From the NCBI GenBank assembly GCA_030263455.1, contig SZOZ01000012.1, positions 62,001 through 126,000 of the forward strand: a DNA stretch of 64,000 nt, read 5' to 3'. Made by a program: the position numbers and the translations under genes. The notes under the pieces were generated by a model. It searched no databases. It saw only the letters and a program-made list of their open reading frames with translations, and was not told the DNA's origin. Below, piece by piece: positions 23,088 through 30,022 of this stretch (the first letter of the stretch is position 1; each line of letters starts with the position of its first letter). The stretch is from Synechococcales cyanobacterium CNB (lineage in GTDB: Bacteria > Planctomycetota > Phycisphaerae > Phycisphaerales > UBA1924).

Positions 23088-24644
23088 CTACGCGCTGGCC
23101 TGTCGGCTTGGGCGTCCGGCGGCCTCCCGTTCGATGCGGCCCGCCGGGTTCGTAGCCCCTGGACCGGTCCCCGCCTTGCGGATCAGGAAGCCCGCCACCT
23201 TCTCCGTTGCGGCCCGCATGGCGTCCATGCTGGGCCGGTTGTACCTGTGGTTCATGTTGGCGCTGTCGGGGGTGTGGTTCATCAGCGCCTTCATCACCCG
23301 TTCCGACACGCCCACTTCCTCTTCATCGGCGGTTGACGCGAAGGTGTGGCGCAGGACGTGGGCGGAGGCAATGGCCGTGAACTTGCGGGGTTGCCCCTTC
23401 GGGTCATTTACCCATTCGCCCGCCACGTTCCGCCTGAACCGGGCCACCTTGCCCGCCGCATCCCTCATGTAGTCCTGTTCCTTGGGTTCGCGCAGGTTGA
23501 CCAATCGGCCTTCCTTGTCCCGCGTCGGGAACACCCACCCTTGATCGTCGCCGACGATGGACGGATTCTCCGCCTTGCGGCGCTTCAGGATTTCGACCAC
23601 GGGCGCGGACAGGGGAACCGTGAACGCTTTCCGCTCCCCGCCCTTCGGGCATGGCCGGTGCATCGACTTGGGCGGAAGCGCCACCCGCTCCCCCTGGGCG
23701 TTGACGTACCACCCCGGCTTGTCGGTCAGGTTCACTTCATCCCAGCGCAGCATCCGGGAATCCTCGTTCCGAAGCCCCGTCAACAGAACGAACCAATGCC
23801 AATCCCGACGAACGGGGTTCGTAACGCCATTGACGCGGGCCGCCCACTCCGGGAGCGCCGCCCAGTCGATCGGCTTCCGCGTCCCCTCTTCATTCCACAC
23901 CTTGCGGAACTTCCGAACGGGGTTCATCGCGTGTTCGTCCGCGTCGAAGCGCTCCGCCGCGCTGTTCCAGACGGCGCGGAGCATCCGAAATGCCTTGTTG
24001 GCGACGATCGGCCCGTGGTCCTGGGTGATGCGCCGGTGTCGGTCGATACATTCCCGCTTGGTCAGGGACGCCACTGGCCGTTCCATCCACTCGCCCAGGT
24101 AGCGGGCCATTTCGTCCCGCATCCGATCGACCGAGCGGGCGCGGTTCCGGGCCTTCATGTTGGCGACGTGTTCATCAATGGCCTGGGCGAGCGTGAACGC
24201 TTCCCATTCGTCCGGGGCCTGGGGCGCTTGCTCCGGGCCGTCCGCGTCCACCTGCGCGGCCTGAGGAGCGTCGGCGCGGGCCTGGGGGCGTGCGGGTGCG
24301 CCGTCGCGTTCGAGCCGGTCCCGGACGTGGGCGACGATCCGGGCGGCCTCCGCCGCGTCCCCGGCCTTGGCCGCCTTGTTTGCGTCGCCCAGTTCGCCCC
24401 GGACCTTCTCCGCCAAGTCCCGGAAGTCTGAGGCCGTCCGCTTGCCACCGACGCGGCCCAGGGCCACCCGGACGGCCTTCCCGCCTACGTCGCGTTGGAC
24501 GTAGAACGTGGCCGACTCCCCGGACACCTTCAACAGGAACCCCTTCAACTTGTCATCGGTGAACACCACCGGCTTCCCGGCTTTGGCCGCCTCCGCCTTG
24601 CACTTCTCAACCGCCCCGTTCGTCAGGTACACACGCCGCGCCAT
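23088..24644 (-). CDS. int: Tyrosine-type integrase
   Basis: This 518-residue site-specific recombinase inserts and excises the element. The N-terminal ~110 residues resemble the arm-binding DUF4102-like part of tRNA-targeting integrases (VFTDDKLKGFLLKVSGESAT). A linker rich in Ala/Pro (about 115-148) follows, then a SAM-like core-binding domain (about 150-250) and the catalytic domain with R292 in LLTGLRNEDSRML, HVLRH at 429-433 (H429, R432), H457 and the likely nucleophile Y468 in NMNHRYNRPSMDAMRAA. The linker and the C-terminal tail beyond Y468 are longer than usual. The gene lies about 150 bp from attR; an arm-like repeat is 15 bp upstream of the ATG and may allow self-control. Confidence 0.93.
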   Translation of the reverse strand: MARRVYLTNGAVEKCKAEAAKAGKPVVFTDDKLKGFLLKVSGESATFYVQRDVGGKAVRVALGRVGGKRTASDFRDLAEKVRGELGDANKAAKAGDAAEAARIVAHVRDRLERDGAPARPQARADAPQAAQVDADGPEQAPQAPDEWEAFTLAQAIDEHVANMKARNRARSVDRMRDEMARYLGEWMERPVASLTKRECIDRHRRITQDHGPIVANKAFRMLRAVWNSAAERFDADEHAMNPVRKFRKVWNEEGTRKPIDWAALPEWAARVNGVTNPVRRDWHWFVLLTGLRNEDSRMLRWDEVNLTDKPGWYVNAQGERVALPPKSMHRPCPKGGERKAFTVPLSAPVVEILKRRKAENPSIVGDDQGWVFPTRDKEGRLVNLREPKEQDYMRDAAGKVARFRRNVAGEWVNDPKGQPRKFTAIASAHVLRHTFASTADEEEVGVSERVMKALMNHTPDSANMNHRYNRPSMDAMRAATEKVAGFLIRKAGTGPGATNPAGRIEREAAGRPSRQASA

Positions 24645-24658
24645 ATCGGACCTCCGAA

Positions 24659-24685
24659 ATCCTTGCCAAGGCTCTTGGCAAGGTC
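24659..24685. repeat. Inverted arm-like repeats at right end
   Basis: ATCCTTGCCA at 24659-24668 is the exact complement of the left-end TGGCAAGGAT. TTGGCAAGGTC at 24675-24685 is a further copy with two changes. They lie between attR and the integrase start. Confidence 0.5.
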
Positions 24686-24707
24686 GGTCCCTCCATAACC
24701 GTACTTG

Positions 24708-24780
24708 ACGGCTACAAGGGGACCGAACGGAAATCCCTACGGCGCAGGGCGTTTACAACACTTTGGGCTACGGCTACAAG
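24708..24780. repeat. Direct repeats ACGGCTACAAG near attR
   Basis: ACGGCTACAAG occurs at 24708-24718 and 24770-24780. Between them is TCCCTACGGC (24734-24743), the complement of GCCGTAGGGA that follows attL at 13396-13405. In the circular form the two would flank attP as an inverted repeat. Confidence 0.6.
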
Positions 24781-24793
24781 TCCATAGCCGCCC

Positions 24794-24832
24794 TTAGAAG
24801 ACCGCTGCTCTGTCCAGCTGAGCTACCGGGAC
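24794..24832 (-). pseudogene. 5' half of the split host tRNA-Arg(TCT), with attR core
   Basis: Read on the minus strand from 24832: acceptor GTCCCGG, TA, D arm GCTC-AGCTGGACA-GAGC, A, anticodon stem GCGGT and loop CTTCTAA, where the core TTAGAAG (24794-24800 on the plus strand) ends it. What follows (GGGCGGCTATGG and onward) has no matching anticodon stem, no T arm and no acceptor strand, so the gene is not restored. It joins perfectly with 13354-13395. Confidence 0.92.
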
Positions 24833-24889
24833 ACACGAACGGATGATATCGCTTCACGGCGCGGGCTGAGATCGCGGCGTGAGCAGCCG

Positions 24890-25327
24890 CTACGCCCCGA
24901 CGATCCTGCATACGCCGTTCTCCCGCTCGTACCGCGGCATCCCCGGTTGGATGTCCATCGCCCAGAGGTCGATGCCGCCCACGACGGACTTCGCGCCGGC
25001 GAAGCCGTGCCGCTGCAGGAGCAGGGCGGCCTTGACAGATCGGTTGCCGTGATGGCAGATCACGCAGATCGTGGCGTCTTCGCTCATGCCGCGATCGGCA
25101 AGCGCGTCCTCAACCTCGTCGAGACGTGATTCGAGTTCGTGCAGCGGGATCAGCACCGAGCCGTCCACGCGGCAGACCTCCCATTCCTCCGGCGTGCGAC
25201 AGTCGAGGACCAGGAAATCTTCGCGAGTGCACATCTCCCGCGCAGCAACTCGCGGCGCCATCTCGAAATCCTCGTGGAAGAGGTAACCCACCGGCAGGCC
25301 GTTTTCGTCGAGCGTCAACTCCTTCAC
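24890..25327 (-). CDS. Rhodanese-domain protein
   Basis: This single-domain sulfurtransferase-like protein has 145 residues. The active-site loop is CHHGNRS with C91, matching CxxGxR. The upstream LDCRTPEEWEVCRVDGSVLI and the closing GGIDLWAMDIQP are standard rhodanese parts. The GTG start at 25327 is supported by its overlap with the stop of the upstream lipoprotein gene (GTGA). It may handle persulfide sulfur in the cytoplasm; the substrate is not evident. The coding frame continues upstream but there overlaps the lipoprotein gene. Confidence 0.9.
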   Translation of the reverse strand: MKELTLDENGLPVGYLFHEDFEMAPRVAAREMCTREDFLVLDCRTPEEWEVCRVDGSVLIPLHELESRLDEVEDALADRGMSEDATICVICHHGNRSVKAALLLQRHGFAGAKSVVGGIDLWAMDIQPGMPRYERENGVCRIVGA

Positions 25328-25920
25328 TCCGCCGCCTCCTCGGTCATCTCCCCCGGAGCAGACTCCTGTGACACCCCAGCATCGCGTGAGTCGGTCTCGT
25401 CCACGGGAACCAGCCTCGCCCGATCCGGCGCACGCTGCCAGATCGCTTTCGGGCTCCAGCCGGTGCGCCACTGCGGGTATACGAACAACCCCGGCACGAC
25501 GGACACACCCTCGGCCGCCGCCTTGCCAAGGCCCAGGAACCCGTGCCCGATCTCGTCCGTGCAACCGCCCGATTCGAGATCGAGAGCGGAGACCGGCGTC
25601 GGGAACTCACCGCTTGCCCGTGCCGTGCCGGTCGGCCCGGCGTGCAGCGTGGCGTAGGTCGGTCTGTGCGACACGCCGTCCACGCCCGCCTCGAACCGAA
25701 CGAGCGACCAGTTCGACCGATCGAGCCCGGCCAGCGATGGACCGTCGGCAACGCGATCAGGGCGCGGCTCGGCCCAATGCCCGTCGATGGCTTCCAGCCG
25801 GGCGCTGGCGCCGAGCGTGGCCCGGTCATTGTGGTGGCTCATGCAGCCGGCCAGCGTTCCGCCGGCGGCCAGGGTGACGATCGTCACCCGCAACAGGCCA
25901 AGGAGGTTGCGCTTTGTCAT
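25324..25920 (-). CDS. Putative lipoprotein of unknown function
   Basis: The 198-residue precursor has a signal peptide (MTKRNLLGLLRVTIVTLAAG, then GTLAGC) with a clear lipobox, so it is probably anchored in the inner or outer membrane. The mature part shows no known domain; it contains GHGFLGLGKAAAEGVSVVPG, then LFVYPQWRTGWSPKAIWQRA. The C-terminus is acidic (GEMTEEAAE). It is translationally coupled to the rhodanese gene. Confidence 0.75.
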   Translation of the reverse strand: MTKRNLLGLLRVTIVTLAAGGTLAGCMSHHNDRATLGASARLEAIDGHWAEPRPDRVADGPSLAGLDRSNWSLVRFEAGVDGVSHRPTYATLHAGPTGTARASGEFPTPVSALDLESGGCTDEIGHGFLGLGKAAAEGVSVVPGLFVYPQWRTGWSPKAIWQRAPDRARLVPVDETDSRDAGVSQESAPGEMTEEAAE

Positions 25921-25932
25921 GCTCCCAGCGTA

Positions 25933-26589
25933 TCACTCTCCCCTGCCCAGCACCACGCGCACGACTTCGAGGCAGGTCTCCTCGTCGTACCCCCGCCGGG
26001 CCAGGTATGCCGCGAGCCGACGGTGGGCGGCGGCGGGTTCAAGGCCGCGCATCGAGTCAGCCCGTCTCCGGGCAGCCTCGACTGCCCGTTGCCGATCATC
26101 CCCATCGCCGAATGCTCGCTGCACGGCAAGGTCAGCGTGTCTCTCGTCGATCCCACGCTGCACGAGCCGATCACGCGCCATCCGGCGCGACACCTTCCGC
26201 TCTGCCATGCCGATCGCGGCGGTCTCGGCGAGCGCACGCTCATCGATTGCCCCCGCTTCGGTCAGCCGATCAGCGACCGCCGCGGCGACAGTCGCGTCGT
26301 GTCCTCGATCCAGCAACCGTGCCGCAAGTTCACTTCTGGTGCGAGGCCGAACGCGGACGAGCCGGAGCGCATCCCGCCTGGCGGCACACGACGCGATCGC
26401 GGCCAGAAGTGCCTGCGCCATGTGCGCGTCCAGTATCGCACCGCGCGCAACGCCGAGCCGGTTCGCTTCCGCTGCCTCGACCTCACCTGCTTTCGCGCCG
26501 TCGAGCATCACAACGACGAGCGCGGGATCGCGCCTTGAACGGCGAACGCCCGTGACCCGTCTCCCTGCACTGATGTCAACACCGCTCAC
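25933..26589 (-). CDS. recX: RecX-family regulatory protein
   Basis: RecX modulates RecA filaments in the cytoplasm. The 218-residue protein has RecX repeats: RPRTRSELAARLLDRG, AVADRLTEAGAIDERALAET, then RKVSRRMARDRLVQRGIDER, and a last helix set AAYLARRGYDEETCLEVVR. The GTG start overlaps the stop of the TPR gene (GTGA). recA is not in this window. The N-terminal ~60 residues (LVVVMLDGAKAGEVEAAEAN) fit the variable N-terminal part of the family. Confidence 0.85.
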   Translation of the reverse strand: MSGVDISAGRRVTGVRRSRRDPALVVVMLDGAKAGEVEAAEANRLGVARGAILDAHMAQALLAAIASCAARRDALRLVRVRPRTRSELAARLLDRGHDATVAAAVADRLTEAGAIDERALAETAAIGMAERKVSRRMARDRLVQRGIDERHADLAVQRAFGDGDDRQRAVEAARRRADSMRGLEPAAAHRRLAAYLARRGYDEETCLEVVRVVLGRGE

Positions 26590-26894
26590 GACAACTGCCC
26601 CAGGTACGCAGCGATCTCGGACGCCGCCTTGGCGTCACCGACGCGCCGCGCGACGGTCAATCCCTCCTCCAGCGTCCGGCGCGCTCCGGCTTCGTGGCCC
26701 ATCGCTTCGAGCGACCTCGCCAGGTGGAAATGCGTGTAGGCGTTGTCGGGGTCGGCTGCCGCTGCACGCCGGTACAACTCGGCCGCACGCCCGTGCTCGC
26801 CCCGCTTCGCCCACTCCTGTGCCAGCCCGTAGAGCACGAACCCGTCCGTCGGGTCCACGGCGAGAAGGCGTTCGAGTTGCTCGATGCTTGGCAT
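26586..26894 (-). CDS. Small TPR protein
   Basis: This 102-residue cytoplasmic protein is made of about two and a half tetratricopeptide repeats: DPTDGFVLYGLAQEWAKRGE, then HGRAAELYRRAAAADPDNAY and HFHLARSLEAMGHEAGARRT. It is likely a protein-interaction adaptor. The ATG at 26894 was chosen because the frame upstream is antisense to the dehydrogenase gene. It overlaps recX by 4 bp, so the two are probably made together. Confidence 0.82.
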   Translation of the reverse strand: MPSIEQLERLLAVDPTDGFVLYGLAQEWAKRGEHGRAAELYRRAAAADPDNAYTHFHLARSLEAMGHEAGARRTLEEGLTVARRVGDAKAASEIAAYLGQLS

Positions 26895-26981
26895 GACACC
26901 ATCGTATCGTGACAAGCCCCCGTGCGGACGCACGGGTCCGCGCCATATCCTCCGACGGACACCGGGGAGAAGGGAGCACCC

Positions 26982-27845
26982 ATGCACAACGTCAGGAAGA
27001 TCGGCATCGTCGGAGCGGGCCAGATGGGCGGCGGGATCGCGCAGGTCGCGGCTGTCGCGGGGTTCACGACCATCGTCCACGACCCCTTCCCCGGCGCGCT
27101 CCAGAAGTGCCGCTCGCTGCACGACAAACTCCTCACCCGCGCCGTCGAAAAGGCCAAGATGACGCAGGCCGACGCCGATGCCGCGAAGAGCCGCCTGACC
27201 TACGCCGACGGACTGGACACCCTCGCCGGGTGCGACGCCATCATTGAGGCCGTCGTCGAGGACGCGGGCGTGAAGAAGCAACTCTTCGGCGAACTCGTCG
27301 GCCTCGTGCCCGACAACGGTCTGCTCGCCACCAACACCTCGTCCATCAGCATCACCGAACTGGCGACGGCCGTGGGCGGGGCGGCCGATCGCTTCATCGG
27401 CATGCATTTCTTCAATCCCGTGCCCGTGATGAAACTCGTCGAGGTCATCAAGGGACTGGCGACGAGCGAGCAGACCACCGCCCGCACCATCGCTCTCGCC
27501 GAGGCGATGGGCAAGACGGCTATCCCCGCCAATGACCGCCCCGGTTTCGTCAGCAACCGCGTGCTCATGCCTCTCATCAACGAGGCTTTCTACGCGTGGA
27601 TGGAGGGCGTCGCCGAGCCGCAGCACATCGACGAGATCATGAAACTCGGGTGCAACCACCCCATGGGCCCCCTCCGCCTCGCCGACTTCATCGGCCTCGA
27701 CACCTGCGTCCACATCATGGACGTGCTGGCGGACGGCCTCAACAACGACCGCTACCGCGCCTGCCCGCTTCTCAAGCAACTCGTCGCCGCCGGACGGCTG
27801 GGCGATAAGACGGGTCGGGGGGTGTACGACTACTCGCAGAAGTAG
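26982..27845 (+). CDS. 3-hydroxybutyryl-CoA (3-hydroxyacyl-CoA) dehydrogenase
   Basis: This NAD(P)-dependent enzyme interconverts 3-hydroxyacyl-CoA and 3-oxoacyl-CoA in the cytoplasm. The 287 residues have a Rossmann start [19 protein letters not shown], the [13 protein letters not shown] segment, the catalytic H in [39 protein letters not shown], and the C-terminal [17 protein letters not shown]. It is close to the single-domain HbdA/PaaH length. The ATG at 26982 is preceded by GGAGAAGGGAG. A methylmalonyl-CoA mutase subunit lies 2.2 kb downstream, so short-chain acyl-CoA metabolism may be grouped here. Confidence 0.94.
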   Translation: MHNVRKIGIVGAGQMGGGIAQVAAVAGFTTIVHDPFPGALQKCRSLHDKLLTRAVEKAKMTQADADAAKSRLTYADGLDTLAGCDAIIEAVVEDAGVKKQLFGELVGLVPDNGLLATNTSSISITELATAVGGAADRFIGMHFFNPVPVMKLVEVIKGLATSEQTTARTIALAEAMGKTAIPANDRPGFVSNRVLMPLINEAFYAWMEGVAEPQHIDEIMKLGCNHPMGPLRLADFIGLDTCVHIMDVLADGLNNDRYRACPLLKQLVAAGRLGDKTGRGVYDYSQK

Positions 27846-27964
27846 CCGACCGAACTGCGCCCTCCACGCTCCCCCACCCCCGGCCACGATTCCGTGGCGC
27901 ACCCGCGCGGGACTGGTGCCCCGTCATTTACCCTTCGTTTCGGAAGTTGCGTGACAATCTCACC

Positions 27965-29953
27965 ATGCGCATCCCCCTCTCCCGAGTCTGGCGGGCCTTC
28001 CCCGAACTCGACCGCTTCACGGACGAGCAGTGCGCTCGCTTCGTCCGCGCGGCGTGCCGAACCGGGCTGCGTTACCTCCACCGGGCCGCGCTCGTGGTGC
28101 TGTTCGTGCTGCTCGTGGCCGGGTCGCTCCTCGTGGCGACGGGCATCACGCAACTCGCGGGGCGGCGCTGGGATCCGCTCGCCCCGACCGCGGGAATCAT
28201 CAACTTCGCCTTGCTGCTCCTCGTGCTCGTGTTCTTCGCGCTGCCGCCGCTGCTGGTGATGCTCATCCGCGACCGGTTGCTCCTCCGTCGCATCCGGCGG
28301 GTGCTGCGGACACGGGGGGCGTGCCCGGTGTGCCGGTACACGCTGGTGGGGCTGCCGGTTACCGCTGAGCTGGCCGTCGTCTGTCCGGAATGCGGGTACG
28401 AGGCCGAGATCGATCCCGCACTGCGCGAACTCGTGATCGACGAGTCCGGCCGCGGCGTCTTCACGCCCGAGGCCTACCGCGAACCCCAGTCCTTCTGGAC
28501 GCCGCGCCGCCGCCTGTGGCTGAAGCGGACGGCCATCGGGCTGGCATTCGTGCTGTTCGTGCTGCTGCCGCTGGGGTGGGGCGGGTACGAGGTGTTCCTG
28601 CGCCGGCAGGCCGCGCTCGCCCTGAGCGAGCGGTTCTCTCCCGAAGACATCATCGCCTACGTCGAGGCGAACCAGCCGGAGGGCACGTCGCCGGACGACC
28701 CGAACGCCTGGGACGCGTTCTACGCCGCGTTATCGAGGATGCGTGAGGCAGACACGCTGGTGGCGCCGGTCGCGACGGTCGGTACACGAGGCGTGTTTGC
28801 GGACTTCACGCTCATCTACGACTACTCCCAGCGCTCGTTCATGGACGAAGAGGATCGGCAGTATTTCGATGCGTGCCGCGATCTCGGGCTGCGTTCGCTC
28901 GTCGCCTATCGCGAAGGCGGCGTGTTCGACCACTTGGGAGAAATCTCGGCACGCAAGCGAGCCGTCAGGCCGATCACGATCGGCGCGCAGGGCATGCCGA
29001 TGCTGTCGTCGATGGTGCTCACCGAACTCGGCCAGGCTCGCTCGTTCGTCCGCATGAACACGGCCCGGATGCACCTCGCCCTCGAAGCCGGCGACCTTCC
29101 GGAGTACGTCGATGCTCTTGAAACCAACCTCGCCCTCGCCAGAATCTGTGCTCATCAGCCGATGCTGATTGACGCCCTGGTCGCCTATGCGATCGAGGCG
29201 CAGGTGATCAGCAGGATCAGGGCGACGCTCGGCGCACTTCCATCGGAAGACTGGCTCGATGCGATCGAGGGCGCGCTCGACCGCCAGCGCATCGCGGTTC
29301 CGCTGTCGTACCACGTCGGCGGCGAGCGCTTCTGGAGTCTAGACGCCGTCGCCTGGACCTTCTGCGACCCGGCGAACGTCCGCTTCGGCGCGGCGTCCCC
29401 CGCGCTCCAGGCGTTCACGGGTGGCATGTCCTCGACCAATACGATCCTGCTCGGCACGTACAAGGGCAACCGCGACACCTTCAACCGCTACTTCGACGAA
29501 GCATTGCTTCACGCCGACCAGCCCCCCCACGCCCGCGGCCCCGCCCAAGAGCGACCAAGGGGCGCGCTCGCCGAGGTCTTCCTGTCCGCCATGACAAAGG
29601 CCCTGCAATCGTTCGACCACATCCACCTCGACCGCGACGGCCTGCGCGTCCTGATCGCGCTCGAACGCTACCGCATGCGGCACGCCGGCTACCCAGACAC
29701 GCTCGACCAACTCGTGCCGGACTGCATCGACAACCTGCCATCCGATCCGTGGAGCGGCCACCCCTTCGGCTATGCCCGCGTGAACCCCGAGACCGACCGC
29801 CTCGGCCGGTCGTTCCTGCTCTACAGCGTCGGGGCGGACGGTACGGACGACAGCGGTCGAGAGACGCCGATGCTCAACGACCGGCACCACGTCCTCAATC
29901 CCGCCCACCAGCCGCGTCTGAAAGGCTTCGACTACGTGATCAACGGCGACTGA
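27965..29953 (+). CDS. Large membrane protein with a zinc-ribbon, unknown function
   Basis: Not a named family. The 662-residue protein has three predicted membrane segments: about 45-70 (RAALVVLFVLLVAGSLLVAT), 80-105 (INFALLLLVLVFFALPPLLV) and 190-210 (AIGLAFVLFVLLPLGWGGYE). Between the second and third is a four-Cys zinc-ribbon, CPVCRYTL and CPECGYE about 20 residues apart, which faces the cytoplasm if the N-terminus is inside. The large C-terminal domain is helical and ends with ERYRMRHAGYPDTLDQLVPD, DPWSGHPFGYARVN and SVGADGTDD, a pattern also found after the pseudopilin domain in planctomycete secreted proteins. A late ATG (27965) is preferred over a TTG at 27947. Confidence 0.75.
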   Translation: MRIPLSRVWRAFPELDRFTDEQCARFVRAACRTGLRYLHRAALVVLFVLLVAGSLLVATGITQLAGRRWDPLAPTAGIINFALLLLVLVFFALPPLLVMLIRDRLLLRRIRRVLRTRGACPVCRYTLVGLPVTAELAVVCPECGYEAEIDPALRELVIDESGRGVFTPEAYREPQSFWTPRRRLWLKRTAIGLAFVLFVLLPLGWGGYEVFLRRQAALALSERFSPEDIIAYVEANQPEGTSPDDPNAWDAFYAALSRMREADTLVAPVATVGTRGVFADFTLIYDYSQRSFMDEEDRQYFDACRDLGLRSLVAYREGGVFDHLGEISARKRAVRPITIGAQGMPMLSSMVLTELGQARSFVRMNTARMHLALEAGDLPEYVDALETNLALARICAHQPMLIDALVAYAIEAQVISRIRATLGALPSEDWLDAIEGALDRQRIAVPLSYHVGGERFWSLDAVAWTFCDPANVRFGAASPALQAFTGGMSSTNTILLGTYKGNRDTFNRYFDEALLHADQPPHARGPAQERPRGALAEVFLSAMTKALQSFDHIHLDRDGLRVLIALERYRMRHAGYPDTLDQLVPDCIDNLPSDPWSGHPFGYARVNPETDRLGRSFLLYSVGADGTDDSGRETPMLNDRHHVLNPAHQPRLKGFDYVINGD

Positions 29954-30022
29954 CGACTTCCCGCGGCCCGGTCCCTAAACTTGCGCATCGTCAATACAAC
30001 AACCCTCCCCGGAGGCCGGCCC

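Larger units (their letters stand above)
13389..24800. mobile_element. Integrative element inserted in tRNA-Arg(TCT), about 11.4 kb
   Basis: The element is bounded by the two TTAGAAG cores and by the two halves of one tRNA gene. Gene content, left to right: excisionase-like HTH; primase/VapE replication protein; a gene-poor origin-like region; a terminase-small-subunit-like gene; several unknown genes; a methyltransferase; then, on the minus strand, a restriction enzyme, its controller and (after a small plus-strand gene) a tRNA-Arg(TCT) and the tyrosine integrase. No capsid, tail, conjugation or lysis genes are recognisable. This set resembles phage-inducible satellites or small integrative elements more than a full prophage. 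Codon choice inside (more GAA, looser third positions) differs visibly from the flanking host genes. Confidence 0.88.

Noticed and set aside
13389-24800. Complete prophage or conjugative element
   Set aside because: No capsid, portal, tail, lysis, relaxase or type IV secretion genes were seen.
13354-24832. Trans-spliced split tRNA as in some archaea
   Set aside because: The halves do have a complementary 10-mer, but bacteria lack the splicing endonuclease, the complementary part of the 5' half lies 50 nt away, and a complete tRNA-Arg(TCT) is present in the element.
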